Positions 42,341 to 51,849 of a DNA stretch of 64,000 bases are shown piece after piece. Within the stretch, counting starts at the first letter, position 1. Each line of letters starts with the position of its first letter. A model generated the notes under the pieces. It was not told the origin of the DNA. It ran no database searches and saw nothing but the letters and a program-made list of their open reading frames with translations. Origin of the DNA: Uliginosibacterium paludis (GTDB lineage Bacteria; Pseudomonadota; Gammaproteobacteria; Burkholderiales; Rhodocyclaceae); NCBI RefSeq assembly GCF_039631355.1, contig NZ_JBDIVF010000007.1, forward strand, positions 106,562 to 170,561, read 5' to 3'. A program made the position numbers and the translations under genes.

Positions 42341-44127
42341 TCACTCTTGGAATCAACGCCGCCTTTCACGACAGCGCCGCAGCGCTGGTCGTGGACGGCA
42401 TCCCGCGTGCAGCCGCCGAAGAAGAGCGCTTCACACGGATCAAGCATGCGAAGCGCCCGGTGCCTTTCTCGGCCTGGGAGCTGCCTTTCCATGCGATCGA
42501 CTACTGTCTCGCCGAAGCGGGCATCACGATGGCGGAGGTCGATCATGTCGCCTATAGCTTTGACCCGGAATACTTCCCGGGCTGCTTCAGCGCCGACACC
42601 GACAGCATCACCTTGCCGCTCAAGCCGGCGGCCGGCCGGCGGGAAGACTGGTCCAGCCCGTGGGACGGTCTCTTTCTCGCCTACATGCGCAACGCTCCGC
42701 TCCAGCTTGCCGACGGCGTACCGCATCATCTGCGCAAGCGCCTGGCCTGTCGCGGGCTTACGCATTTCCGCTGGCATGACGTGAATCACCACCTCTGTCA
42801 CCAGGCCAGCGCCTTTCTCGCCGCGCCTTTCGAGGCGTGTGCGGTGATGACCCTGGACGGCCGTGGCGAGCGCGCCAGCACCACCTATGGCCTCTGGCGC
42901 GATCAGCGCTATGTCGCGCTCGGGGAAGTGCGCGTGCCGCATTCGCTTGGCATTCTCTACGAGGACGTCACCAGTCATCTCGGCTTTCTGAATTCGAGCG
43001 ACGAGTACAAGGTGATGGCGCTGGCCGCGCTGGGCGAGCCGCGTCATCTCGAGGCCCTCCGCGAGATCGTGCAATTGGGTGAGGACGGTCAGTTCGTGAT
43101 CAGGCCCTTCGATCCGGCTGCGGTTTTCGGACCTGCGCGAACGCCAAAGAGCGCGCTCGGACAGGTCCACTTCGATATCGCCGCGTCGCTGCAGGCCGTC
43201 CTCGAGGAGACGGTGCTCGGGCTGGCCCGGTGGCTGCGCGAGCGCAGCGGAGCACGACATCTCGCGATGGCGGGCGGCGTCGCCCTCAACTGCGTGATGA
43301 ACGCCCGCCTGCGGGACGCCGGTATCTTCGACTCCGTCTGGGTGCAGCCGGCGGCAGGGGACGCCGGCACGGCGCTGGGCGCCGCGTTGTGGGTCGATGC
43401 GCGGGAGCGACTGACGGACCCTGCCGCGCCCGCCGCAAAGCCCGCCGCAGAGGAGGACGGCATCCTGCTGGCGCCGCGCCGCTGGCAGATGGAAGACGCC
43501 TATCTCGGCCCTGGCTACGACGAAGCGGAGATCGAAGCGCTGCTGCGCTCGGCGAAGCTCACTTACCGCCGTCTCGATGATGTGCCCGGCGAAACGGCCC
43601 GCCTGCTGGCCGATGACCGCATCATCGGCTGGTTCCAGGGCCGCATGGAGTTCGGGCCGCGCGCGCTGGGCGCCCGCTCCATCCTCGCCTCGCCGATCAG
43701 CGCCGGGATGCAGGCGCGCATGAACGAGCTCAAGGATCGCGAAGACTTCCGGCCGGTTGCCCCCGCCATTCCGCAGGACGAGCTGCCGGCGTGGTTCTCG
43801 CCGGCCGAGGCCAATGGCGGTCGCGCGCCCTTCATGCTGTTCATCTACGATGTGCTGCCGGCACAGGCCGACCGTATTCCAGCGGCATGTCATGCGGATC
43901 GCACCGCACGCGTGCAGACGGTGGATGCCCGGAGCAATCCGGTCTATCACGATCTGCTCAAGGCCTTTGGCCGGCTTACCGGCGTGCCGGTGCTGATCAA
44001 CACCTCCTTCAACGTGCGCGGCGAGCCGGTGGTGTGCACGCCCAAGGATGCGCTCGATGCTTTCTTCACCACGCCGCTCGACGCCCTGGTGATCGGTCCC
44101 TTCCTGCTGGAGAAAACGCCTCGATGA
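42337..44127 (+). CDS. NodU/CmcH-family carbamoyltransferase
   Basis: This 596-residue enzyme uses carbamoyl phosphate and ATP to O-carbamoylate a hydroxyl group. It starts at ATG 42337 (MITLGINAAFHDSAAAL) behind GGAGG and overlaps both neighbours by 4 nt. The N-terminal TsaD-like domain has AEEERFTRIKHAKR, NHHLCHQASAF, VMTLDGRGE and MAGGVALNCVMNARL. The C-terminal YrdC-like-associated domain has the signature GRMEFGPRALGARSILA and VLINTSFNVRGEPVV. In a glycan operon the likely target is a sugar residue of the polysaccharide. Confidence 0.95.
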   Translation: MITLGINAAFHDSAAALVVDGIPRAAAEEERFTRIKHAKRPVPFSAWELPFHAIDYCLAEAGITMAEVDHVAYSFDPEYFPGCFSADTDSITLPLKPAAGRREDWSSPWDGLFLAYMRNAPLQLADGVPHHLRKRLACRGLTHFRWHDVNHHLCHQASAFLAAPFEACAVMTLDGRGERASTTYGLWRDQRYVALGEVRVPHSLGILYEDVTSHLGFLNSSDEYKVMALAALGEPRHLEALREIVQLGEDGQFVIRPFDPAAVFGPARTPKSALGQVHFDIAASLQAVLEETVLGLARWLRERSGARHLAMAGGVALNCVMNARLRDAGIFDSVWVQPAAGDAGTALGAALWVDARERLTDPAAPAAKPAAEEDGILLAPRRWQMEDAYLGPGYDEAEIEALLRSAKLTYRRLDDVPGETARLLADDRIIGWFQGRMEFGPRALGARSILASPISAGMQARMNELKDREDFRPVAPAIPQDELPAWFSPAEANGGRAPFMLFIYDVLPAQADRIPAACHADRTARVQTVDARSNPVYHDLLKAFGRLTGVPVLINTSFNVRGEPVVCTPKDALDAFFTTPLDALVIGPFLLEKTPR

Positions 44128-45218
44128 GCGCGGCGGCCTTGCCGGCGCCGATCGCACGCATCGCGGTCTTCCGTGCGCTGATGCTGGGTGACCTGCTGTG
44201 TGCCGTGCCCGCGCTGCGGGCCATCCGCGCGGCCCACCCGGCGGCGCAGATCTGGTTGATCGGTTTGCCCTGGGCACACACTTTCGTTGAGCGCTGCCCC
44301 TGGCTCGACGGCATGATTGCTTTCCCCGGCTATCCCGGCTTGCCCGAGACCCCATTCGAGGCGGAGGCCTTCGCCCGTTTTCTCGATGATGTGCGCGCGC
44401 ATCGTTTCGACCTGGCGATCCAGTTGCATGGCAGTGGTCGCATCACCAATCCCTTGCTGAGTCGTTTCGGCGCGCGCCACACCGCAGGCTTCTTCGATGA
44501 CGAAGCCTGGGTGCCGCCGCAGGATGCGCAGCGCTTCGTGCGCTGGCCCGAAGCCGGCCACGAGGTCGAGCGCCTGCTGAGTCTGACCGATGCGCTGGGC
44601 ATGCCACGACAGGGGCGGGCGCTCGAGTTTCCGGTGAAGGAAGAAGATCGCGCGGCGCTGCGTGCGCTGTGCCCGACGCTGAGCGCACAGCCCTATGTCT
44701 GCATTCACGCCGGCTCGCAACTGCCTTCCCGCCGCTGGCTGCCCGAGCGCTTCGCCGAGGTGGCGGATGCACTGGCCGCGCAAGGCTATGCGGTGGTGCT
44801 GAGCGGATCGGCGAGCGAAGCGCCGATCGCGGCGGCGGTGCGGGCACACATGTGGCATCCGGCCATCAGCCTGATCGGGCTGACCAGCCTGTGGACGCTG
44901 GGCGCGCTGATCGAAGGTGCCCAGTCGCTGATCTGCAATGACACCGGCGTATCGCATATCGCGGCGGCGCTGGGCACGCCCAGTGTGGTCATCAGCTGCG
45001 GTGCCGAGGTGGCGCGCTGGGCACCGCCGGACCCGGTGCTGCACACCGTGCTCTGGGCCGACCGGCCATGCCGGCCCTGCGCCGTGCGGATATGCCCGGA
45101 GGCCGATGGCTGTGCCCAGGCGATTACGGCGCCCGAGGTGCTGCGCGCCAGCGCGAACCGCTTCCGCCTGGTGCCGGTGGCGCCACCGGAGAAGGCACAC
45201 GATTTGCCCTGCGCATGA
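44124..45218 (+). CDS. Family 9 glycosyltransferase (second heptosyltransferase-like enzyme)
   Basis: This 364-residue protein starts at ATG 44124, overlapping the carbamoyltransferase stop. It has IAVFRALMLGDLLCAVPALRAIRAAHP, VCIHAGSQLPSRRWLPERFAEVADAL and the donor site CNDTGVSHIAAALGTPSVVI, typical of GT9. It also ends with a Cys-containing block (PCRPCAVRICPEADGC). It is divergent enough from the first GT9 to act on a different acceptor. Confidence 0.92.
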   Translation: MSAAALPAPIARIAVFRALMLGDLLCAVPALRAIRAAHPAAQIWLIGLPWAHTFVERCPWLDGMIAFPGYPGLPETPFEAEAFARFLDDVRAHRFDLAIQLHGSGRITNPLLSRFGARHTAGFFDDEAWVPPQDAQRFVRWPEAGHEVERLLSLTDALGMPRQGRALEFPVKEEDRAALRALCPTLSAQPYVCIHAGSQLPSRRWLPERFAEVADALAAQGYAVVLSGSASEAPIAAAVRAHMWHPAISLIGLTSLWTLGALIEGAQSLICNDTGVSHIAAALGTPSVVISCGAEVARWAPPDPVLHTVLWADRPCRPCAVRICPEADGCAQAITAPEVLRASANRFRLVPVAPPEKAHDLPCA

Positions 45219-45253
45219 GCCGGCATCCTCGCCGGGAATCCGGGAGAGATCCG

Positions 45254-46255
45254 ATGAACAAGAAGGAGGCGGACCATGGTCCGGTGCTGGTGCCCGGTGG
45301 AGCGGGCTTCATCGGCAGCCATCTGTGCGGCTGTCTGCTCGAGCAGGGGCACGAGGTCATTGCGCTGGACAACTTCTCGACCGGCCACGCCGGGCATGTG
45401 GCGCATCTGCGCCGGCATGCGCGCTTCCGCCTGATCGAGCATGACCTGACCCGGCCGCTGCCCGCGCTCGCTGCGCGGGCCACGCGGATCTTCAATCTCG
45501 CCTGCCCGGCGAGCCCTGCCTACTACCAGCAGCATCCGGTCCAGACCGCGCTGAGCAGCGCGCTGGGCGTCTGGCGCCTGCTGGAGCTGGTGCAGACAAG
45601 CGGTGCGCGGCTGCTGCAGGCCTCTACCAGCGAGGTCTATGGCGATCCGCAATGTCATCCGCAACGCGAGGATTACCACGGCCATGTGAATCCGGTGGGC
45701 CCGCGCGCCTGTTATGACGAAGGCAAGCGCTTTGCCGAGGCGCTGATGATCTCCAGCCTCGCCGAGCGCCCGCTGAGCCTGCGTATCGCGCGTCTCTTCA
45801 ACTGCTACGGGCCGCGCCTGCATGAGGGTGATGGCCGCGTGGTGAGCAATTTCATCGTGCAGGCGCTCAGGGGAGAGCCGATCACGATTCATGGCGATGG
45901 CATGCAGACGCGCAGCCTCTGCTATGTGGATGACACGGTTGCGGGCCTGCTGCGGCTGATGGATTCTGCGGTCGAAGGGCCGGTCAATCTGGGTAATCCG
46001 GTCGAAGTGACCGTTCTGGAGCTGGCCGACCGTGTGCTCTCGCTTACCGGCAGCCGCTCGCCGCTGGTCTATCTGCCGCGTCAGCCGGATGACCCGCGCC
46101 GGCGCAGGCCCGACATCTCGCGTGCGCGGGCCGAGCTCGACTGGCGCCCCGGTGTGAGCCTCGATGACGGGCTGCGCGAGACGGTTGCCTACTTCCGCTA
46201 CCGGCTGGATGCGGGCCGGCGGCATTTCCCGATGCCGGTCAGCTCTGCGGCCTGA
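45254..46255 (+). CDS. NAD-dependent sugar epimerase/decarboxylase, UDP-glucuronate decarboxylase-like
   Basis: This 333-residue extended SDR starts at ATG 45254 behind GGGAGAG. It has the NAD motif GGAGFIGSHLC, LDNFSTGHAGHV, the UXS-like stretch FNLACPASPAYYQQHPVQT, the active site STSEVYGDP and an altered YxxxK region reading ACYDEGKR. RLFNCYGPR and GDGMQTRSLCYVDDTV complete the pattern. UDP-xylose formation is the best guess, though the exact product is not proven. It is last in the operon from P9. Confidence 0.92.
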   Translation: MNKKEADHGPVLVPGGAGFIGSHLCGCLLEQGHEVIALDNFSTGHAGHVAHLRRHARFRLIEHDLTRPLPALAARATRIFNLACPASPAYYQQHPVQTALSSALGVWRLLELVQTSGARLLQASTSEVYGDPQCHPQREDYHGHVNPVGPRACYDEGKRFAEALMISSLAERPLSLRIARLFNCYGPRLHEGDGRVVSNFIVQALRGEPITIHGDGMQTRSLCYVDDTVAGLLRLMDSAVEGPVNLGNPVEVTVLELADRVLSLTGSRSPLVYLPRQPDDPRRRRPDISRARAELDWRPGVSLDDGLRETVAYFRYRLDAGRRHFPMPVSSAA

Positions 46256-46269
46256 GTGCCGGGTGCACG

Positions 46270-46283
46270 GGAACGGGGCTTGC
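46270..46283 (+). promoter_or_regulatory. Candidate sigma-54 promoter P10 (outer-membrane protein gene)
   Basis: GGAACGGGGCTTGC, then C. The predicted start is about 70 nt before ATG 46367. An inverted repeat CGGCAT-N6-ATGCCG lies about 40 bp upstream. Confidence 0.65.
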
Positions 46284-46366
46284 CACCCGAAGAGGCGCTC
46301 TGCACCGGCGTGGGCATTCCGCCCGCGCCGGCTTTCGCCAAACCTTACAGATCCGGAGTCCATCAC

Positions 46367-47053
46367 ATGAAGCCAACCGCATCGCTTTTCATTACCTTCG
46401 CCGGCGTTCTCTCCCTCCTGCCGCTCGCGCCGGCCAGCGCGCAGACCTATCCGGGCGGCACCGGCATGAGCTCGTCGGAATCCTCATCGCGCGGCATGAG
46501 CAGCATGAGCGGCTCGGGCTGGTTGTCGGATACGCCCGAGGCCGAGCGCTATTCCTGGATTCCGCGCACGCGCAACGGCTATGTCGGCGCCACGCTCGGC
46601 GGTGCCTTCTATGACACGCGTTGTGGCAGCGGCTCCTGCGAAGACCCGGATATGGCCGGCAAGGTTTTCAGCGGCGGCATGTTCAACCGCTTCGTCGGGC
46701 TGGAGCTGGCCTATCTCAACATGGGCAACGCCGAGCGCGGTGGGGGTGACACACGCGCCCAGGGCCTGAATCTGAGCCTCGTGCTGCGGGCGCCGCTGCG
46801 GGGGGATGTGGTGTCGTTGTTCGCACTGGCGGGCGCCACTTACGGACAGACCAAGACCACCGCCACAGCGGGCTCCGGTGTGGCGACCGGCAAGGTCTAT
46901 GGTTGGGGCCCTTCGTTTGGCGGCGGCATTTCGGTCGCCCTCGATCCGCGCTGGACGGCCCTTGCGCAATGGGAGCGTCACCGCTTCCAGTTCGCCGGCG
47001 ATTCGGACAACTGGGTGGATCAGGCCAGCGTGGGGCTGAAGTATTCCTTCTGA
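46367..47053 (+). CDS. Outer-membrane beta-barrel protein (OmpA/OmpW-like porin family)
   Basis: This 228-residue protein starts at ATG 46367 behind CGGAG. A signal peptide ends near residue 25 (APASA-QT). A short Ser/Met/Gly-rich segment precedes alternating beta strands (GYVGATLGGAFYD, FVGLELAYLNMGN, GLNLSLVLRAPL, GPSFGGGISVALDPRWTALAQWERH). It ends in VGLKYSF, with the terminal Phe required for barrel assembly. It could be an eight-stranded barrel assisting surface-polymer export or simply a stress porin. Confidence 0.85.
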   Translation: MKPTASLFITFAGVLSLLPLAPASAQTYPGGTGMSSSESSSRGMSSMSGSGWLSDTPEAERYSWIPRTRNGYVGATLGGAFYDTRCGSGSCEDPDMAGKVFSGGMFNRFVGLELAYLNMGNAERGGGDTRAQGLNLSLVLRAPLRGDVVSLFALAGATYGQTKTTATAGSGVATGKVYGWGPSFGGGISVALDPRWTALAQWERHRFQFAGDSDNWVDQASVGLKYSF

Positions 47054-47064
47054 GCCCGACCCGC

Positions 47065-47103
47065 GAAGGCCCCGGGCGCAGCATGCGTGCGCTCGGGGCC
47101 TTC
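47065..47103. terminator. Strong hairpin between convergent outer-membrane and GT4 genes
   Basis: GAAGGCCCCG (47065-47074) pairs with CGGGGCCTTC (47094-47103), extended inward by GCGC/GCGC pairing. It is followed by TTCTAT on the plus strand and can serve both convergent transcripts. Confidence 0.75.
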
Positions 47104-47149
47104 TATCCGGCGGGAGACCGAGCGCCCGGTTGGGCGCACCATTTCCGGC

Positions 47150-48358
47150 TCAGCCGGCGCTGGGCGGATCGCTCAGCACGGCCGCACTCACCCGGCGCGC
47201 CTGGGTGGTCGTGGTCGGCAGCAGTCGGGTGATCACGCGGGCCGTGCGCTCCACGCTCTGCTCGAGTTCGAAGAGGGCGACGCAGCGCTGCCGGCCGCGC
47301 GCACCGAGGCGCTGCATTTCGGCAGGCGAGCGCAGCAGGAAGGCCAGCATGTCCGCGATCGCCTTGGCGTCACCCGGCGCCACGAGATAGCCGGTTTCGC
47401 CCTGCTCGAGCATTTCGGTCACGCCGCCGACCCGGGTGGCGATCACCGGCAAGCCGCTCGCCATCGCTTCCATTACCGCCAGCGGCATGGCTTCGGAGTA
47501 GGAGGAGGAGACCGTCAGGTCCATGTCCTGATAGGCAGATGGCATATCGTCGACGAGGCCTGCAAAGTGGATGCGGTCCTGCCGGCGGTATTCGGCGACC
47601 AGGTCTGCCAGACCGTCGCGCATCGGGCCGTCTCCCACCAGCACGAAGTGCGCGTCGGGCGCACGCTGGCTCGCGAGCAGGGCGGCCTGAACGAACACAT
47701 CCGGCCCTTTTTCCCAGTGGATACGGCCGACGAAGCCCGCCACCGGCGCCGCATCGGGAATGCCCAGACGCTGGCGCAAGAGGCCGCTGCGGCCGGGCGA
47801 CTCCTCTCGCGGCCTGAAGCGCTGCGTATCCACGCCATTCGGAATGCATGAGAGGCGTGCGCCATTGACGCCCAGCGCGAGCGCCTGGAAGTAGGTCTGC
47901 TTGCAGACCACCGCCAGATGGTTGCCGGTCGCGCGGTGGATTTCCAGATCCTGCGTGCTCAGCGTGCGTGCGTGGATCGTGGTCAGCAGCGGCTTGCCGG
48001 TCAGGCTCGCGGCCAGCGCCGCGAGCATGTTGGCGTTGGGCAGGTGGGCGTGCAGCAGGTCGACGCCGCTGTTGCGGATCAGCGTGCTGGCCAGCTGCAG
48101 CGAGCACCAGGGCACGTCGTCCGGCGGCATGGGTGTCACCAGCACTTCAACGCCCTGGTCGCGCAGCAGCTCGGTCCAGGGGCTCTCGAAGGGGCACAGT
48201 GCGGTGATCGTGAAACGCTCGCGGGGCAGGCGCTCGATCAGGCGCAGCACATGGTTTTCCATGCCGCCCGAGATGGCGTTGCCGAGGATTTCAAGGATGT
48301 GGATGCGCTCGTTCGGCGCAGGCGTGCGAATCTTGCTGCTTGAGCTCATGGTGGTCAT
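47150..48358 (-). CDS. Family 4 glycosyltransferase
   Basis: This 402-residue GT-B enzyme starts at ATG 48358 (ATG 48349 is an alternative). It has the family features GNAISGGMENHVLRLIERLP, LLHAHLPNANMLAAL, CIPNGVDTQRF, FVGRIHWEKGPDVFVQAAL and the donor site EAMASGLPVIATRVGGV. It is the last gene of the minus-strand operon from P11, 18 nt after the amidohydrolase stop. Donor and acceptor are unknown. Confidence 0.93.
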   Translation of the reverse strand: MTTMSSSSKIRTPAPNERIHILEILGNAISGGMENHVLRLIERLPRERFTITALCPFESPWTELLRDQGVEVLVTPMPPDDVPWCSLQLASTLIRNSGVDLLHAHLPNANMLAALAASLTGKPLLTTIHARTLSTQDLEIHRATGNHLAVVCKQTYFQALALGVNGARLSCIPNGVDTQRFRPREESPGRSGLLRQRLGIPDAAPVAGFVGRIHWEKGPDVFVQAALLASQRAPDAHFVLVGDGPMRDGLADLVAEYRRQDRIHFAGLVDDMPSAYQDMDLTVSSSYSEAMPLAVMEAMASGLPVIATRVGGVTEMLEQGETGYLVAPGDAKAIADMLAFLLRSPAEMQRLGARGRQRCVALFELEQSVERTARVITRLLPTTTTQARRVSAAVLSDPPSAG

Positions 48359-48376
48359 GTCGGGGTTCGTGAATAT

Positions 48377-49222
48377 TCAGGCGGCATGCGTGGAGACCGC
48401 GGCTGCGGGCGTGCGGACTGAAGCCTGCAGCCAGCGGCTCGCTGTGCCGCCGAAGATCTGCTCGCGCGCCGCGGGCTCGACCTGCAGGCTGTCGAGCAGC
48501 TCGCCGAGCCAGCCCTTGCGCTCGGCGAACTGGCTGCCCGGGCAGGGCGTGAAGCAGTCGCTGCCAAATTGCAGGAGCTCCGGGCCGAGCACGTCGAGCG
48601 CTTTTGCCAGCACTTCGCGGCGATAGGCCGGCGGCGAGCCAAAGGAGAGGTCGAAGCGGAAGGTGACGCGCTCGGGCGGCACGCCGTGGATGCGATCGAT
48701 GAGCCCGACGGCGATGGCTTCATCCGTCCACGGCCAGCCCAGGTGCGCCAGCGTGACGCGCACGCCAGGGTGCTCGCGCAGCACCTCGAAGAAGGCCGGC
48801 CGGCAGAAGCGGCCGGAGCGGCCGTCGATGAAGATGCCGCTGTGAAAGAGCAGCGGCAGGCGCAGTTCGCTGGCCACCGCGAACACTGGCTGCACACGGT
48901 CTTCATAGGGATACCAGCCGGTCGGGACCATCTTCGCGCCAGTGAGGCCCAGAGTCTCGATGGCGTGGCGCAGATCGTCGGGGGCGGCCGGGTCGCGCGG
49001 ATCGACGACGGCGAGCCCGACCAGCCGGTCGGCATGGCCCTTCACCAGCTTTGCCAGGTGGGCATTCGCGCGCCGCAGCGAGGCCGCGTCATCGAGCGAA
49101 TAGGGCGGCGTCAGGAAGGGCGCGAGCAGCACGCCCTGGTCGATGCCGGCCTCGTCCAGCGCGTCAAGCACCTGGCGCTCAGTTTCCTGACCGGTGCAGT
49201 GGATGTGCGCGTCGATGATCAT
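48377..49222 (-). CDS. Amidohydrolase-2 family metal-dependent hydrolase
   Basis: This 281-residue TIM-barrel hydrolase starts at ATG 49222 (MIIDAHIHCTGQET), overlapping the upstream stop by 4 nt. The metal-site pattern is visible: HIH near residue 6, LLFHSGIF, VTLAHLGWPW and a late Asp in FGSDCF. Family members act as decarboxylases or hydrolases on ring carboxylates, lactones or amides. Such an enzyme inside a glycosyltransferase operon is unusual; it may process a sugar or acyl substituent, which is inference. Confidence 0.88.
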   Translation of the reverse strand: MIIDAHIHCTGQETERQVLDALDEAGIDQGVLLAPFLTPPYSLDDAASLRRANAHLAKLVKGHADRLVGLAVVDPRDPAAPDDLRHAIETLGLTGAKMVPTGWYPYEDRVQPVFAVASELRLPLLFHSGIFIDGRSGRFCRPAFFEVLREHPGVRVTLAHLGWPWTDEAIAVGLIDRIHGVPPERVTFRFDLSFGSPPAYRREVLAKALDVLGPELLQFGSDCFTPCPGSQFAERKGWLGELLDSLQVEPAAREQIFGGTASRWLQASVRTPAAAVSTHAA

Positions 49223-51849
49223 GAGGCGGCCCTCTGCGCGCTGGCTGGCCGGGGCCCGGCCTGGCGTTGCAGGGTGCCGGCGAGGGATTCTTCCGCCGCG
49301 CGCCTGCCGGCGAGGAAAGCGTGGTCGGAGTTGTAGTACTCCCACTCGCTGTAGCGGCCGGCGAGCACGATGCCGAAGCCGGCGAGCCAGTCGCGGATCA
49401 GCGCGACATTCGCGGCGCGGGCATGGTCATACACGACATAGGCGCAGGGCATGTCAAGCTGGCCGGCGAAGAGGATGGGGTCGTCCGGCGTGAGCAGCCC
49501 GATCCGGCGGCAGTCCTCGATCACCCGTGCGGTCAGCGCTTCGCCCTCGCAGGGCAGGGGCTTGTGCGGGCTGTAGCTGATTTCGCAGGTGAAGCCGAAG
49601 CCGCCGGGCGGGTTGCAGTGCGGGCTCGCATTGCCCTGCATGAAGATGCGGTGAAAGACCGTGTCCTCCGGGTAATACACCCAGTGCCTGTCGGTGATGT
49701 TTTCCCGCCCGACACCGATATTCACGCAGCGGACCGACACCTGACGCAGGGCTGCGGCTGCAGCGCGCACCGCGGGCGGCGCTTCGTCGCCACAGGCCGC
49801 GACGAGGCGGGGCAGCGGCATGGTGCTGATCAGGGATTCGAACCGGATCGTGCGTCCATCATCGAGCCGCACGGTCTGCCGCGAGGGCGAGAGCTGCAGC
49901 ACGCCGGTCTTGAGGGCGAGCTCGCAGCGCAGATGCGGCAGGAAGCCATCCATCAGCGCCTGGAATCCACCGCGCAGCGGATAGCCGAAGCGCGCGTTGG
50001 GGCCCATCGGGCGTGGGGTCGGTTCCAGCGCGCCGCGAACCATCTGCTCCAGATCCGGCAGCGGCACCCGGCCGCCGAGCCAGGAGGTTTCCATCTCTTC
50101 GAGCGGCACGGTCCAGAGTTTGGTGTTGTAGGGCTCGGCGAAATGCTTCGCGATGCCCTTGCCCCAGACCTTGTGGATGAAGTCCCGGAAGTTCGCGGGC
50201 GGGGTGGTGTCGGCAGGGGCTGCGCGCTGCCCCTCGAGCGGGCCGAAGCGGGCTTCGATGGCGCCCACCACGCATTCGCGCAGCACCTCCGGCGGCAGGC
50301 CGTAGAGCGAGCCCTGGAAGGGGTAGCGGGTGTGCACGCCCTTGCTGTAGATCCAGGCTTCCCGATCCTGCCAGTGCACATTGTCGCCCAGCAGCAGGGT
50401 GTAGAGCGCCTGCACATCGGCGTCGTTCGAAAACATGATGTGCCCCGCATGATCGAAGGTGAAGCCCTGCTGCTGCACCGAGCGGCACCACCCGCCCACC
50501 GTGGCTTCGCGCTCGATGAGCAGGGTATCGGTGCCCTCCTGTGAAGCAAGCCCGAGGTGGTACGCGGCGGAGAGCCCGGTGGGCCCGGCGCCGATGATCA
50601 GCTGGCGAACCGAGCGGGGCGGCCGCATGTGGCCGCGTGCGGGGGGCGGGGCGGCATCGGATGCACCCGCCGCCGCGGCTGCTGCAGCAGGGCTGTCGAG
50701 ACTGCGCAGCGGTGCCTGCGCGGCCGGATGCCGGTGCAGTTCGATTTCGATCAGCTCATGAATCAGGCCGGCGCTGCGATCCCAGGAGGCGCGGCGCGCA
50801 ACCCGCAGACCATCGGCCACGTCCTGTCGGCACTGCGCCTCGGTGCGGGCGAGCAGGCGGTCGCAGTGGGCGAGGAAATCCGTAGCGGATTCGCCGATCC
50901 GCACCACGTCGCCATACAGGCTGACCACGTCGGCGATCGCGGTGCTGACCACGGCCTTGCCGGCCGAGAGATATTCCAGTGTCTTGGTCGGGCTGATGAA
51001 GCGCGTGGCCTCGTTGAGCGCAAAAGGCATCAGGCAGACATCCCAGCGCGCGAGCAGGAAGGGCAGCGTTGCATAGGCCTGCATGCCCAGCCAGTGGATG
51101 TTGTCGCGCCGTGGCAGGCTGGCCGGATCGATCTTGGCGACAGGCCCGGCCATGATGAATTGCCAGAGCGGGCGCGCTTCGGCCAGCGAGGCCAGCAGCC
51201 CGGTATCCAGGCGCTCGTCGATCACGCCGCAGAAGCCCAGCCGGGGCGAACCGATGCCGGCCATCGCGTGCCGTGCGGTATCTGCCGGCGGAGTCTGCCA
51301 GTCGAGACCGTCCGGCGAGAAATGCGCCGCATCGACCGCGCTCGGCAGGCAATGAACGTTCGGATGCATGCCGCTGCGCGCCTGGTAGAGCGAGGGGCCG
51401 CCGGTCAGTACCAGATCGGCCAGCTTCAGCAGCGCGGTTTCGCGCTGGCGCAGCTGCCGCGGCGCATCCTTGAAGGCAGAGAGCTCGTCCATGCAGTCAT
51501 AGATCACCGTGCGCGCCTTGAGCTCGCTGAGCAGCGGCAGCGCCAGCGGCGTGTAGAACCACACCGCCAGGTCGTCGATGCCGTGGCGCTGCAGATGGCT
51601 GGAGAGCAGGGGGCGCAGCGCGGCCAGCTGGTCGTCATGAAAGCCCGGCGCTTCTACCGGCGTGTGGGGGCAGAGCACTTCCACGCCGGGGCTCGGCGTG
51701 CTGCACTCGAAGCGCGCCGGGCCGCGGTCGAACACCGGCTCTTCGATGAACAGTACCTTGTAGTGGGCGGCCAGGCGGGAGAGCAGATGCTGCGGGCGCT
51801 GGTAGACATGCCCCCAGCGCAGATGCGAGAAAACGAGGAGGGTGGTCAT
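49219..51849 (-). CDS. Glycosyltransferase fused to FAD-dependent oxidoreductase
   Basis: This 876-residue protein starts at ATG 51849 (MTTLLVFSHLRWGHVYQRPQ), overlapping the glycoside hydrolase stop by 4 nt. Residues ~1-375 are a GT4-like GT-B enzyme (YDCMDELSAF, PRLGFCGVIDERLD, FALNEATRFISPTKTLEYLSAGKAVV). An Ala/Pro-rich linker (~375-410) leads to a flavoprotein with FAD motif GAGPTGLSAAYHLG at ~418. This part continues with VGGWCRSVQQQGFTFDHAGHIMF and C-terminal GRYSEWEYYNSDHA, a layout recalling protoporphyrinogen-oxidase/UDP-galactopyranose-mutase-like enzymes. The fusion is continuous with no stop. It may ring-isomerise a sugar and then transfer it, which is inference. Confidence 0.9.
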   Translation of the reverse strand: MTTLLVFSHLRWGHVYQRPQHLLSRLAAHYKVLFIEEPVFDRGPARFECSTPSPGVEVLCPHTPVEAPGFHDDQLAALRPLLSSHLQRHGIDDLAVWFYTPLALPLLSELKARTVIYDCMDELSAFKDAPRQLRQRETALLKLADLVLTGGPSLYQARSGMHPNVHCLPSAVDAAHFSPDGLDWQTPPADTARHAMAGIGSPRLGFCGVIDERLDTGLLASLAEARPLWQFIMAGPVAKIDPASLPRRDNIHWLGMQAYATLPFLLARWDVCLMPFALNEATRFISPTKTLEYLSAGKAVVSTAIADVVSLYGDVVRIGESATDFLAHCDRLLARTEAQCRQDVADGLRVARRASWDRSAGLIHELIEIELHRHPAAQAPLRSLDSPAAAAAAAGASDAAPPPARGHMRPPRSVRQLIIGAGPTGLSAAYHLGLASQEGTDTLLIEREATVGGWCRSVQQQGFTFDHAGHIMFSNDADVQALYTLLLGDNVHWQDREAWIYSKGVHTRYPFQGSLYGLPPEVLRECVVGAIEARFGPLEGQRAAPADTTPPANFRDFIHKVWGKGIAKHFAEPYNTKLWTVPLEEMETSWLGGRVPLPDLEQMVRGALEPTPRPMGPNARFGYPLRGGFQALMDGFLPHLRCELALKTGVLQLSPSRQTVRLDDGRTIRFESLISTMPLPRLVAACGDEAPPAVRAAAAALRQVSVRCVNIGVGRENITDRHWVYYPEDTVFHRIFMQGNASPHCNPPGGFGFTCEISYSPHKPLPCEGEALTARVIEDCRRIGLLTPDDPILFAGQLDMPCAYVVYDHARAANVALIRDWLAGFGIVLAGRYSEWEYYNSDHAFLAGRRAAEESLAGTLQRQAGPRPASAQRAAS

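Noticed and set aside
42319..44355. 678-codon minus-strand open frame opposite the carbamoyltransferase
   Set aside because: Shadow of a well-supported carbamoyltransferase gene; no motif.
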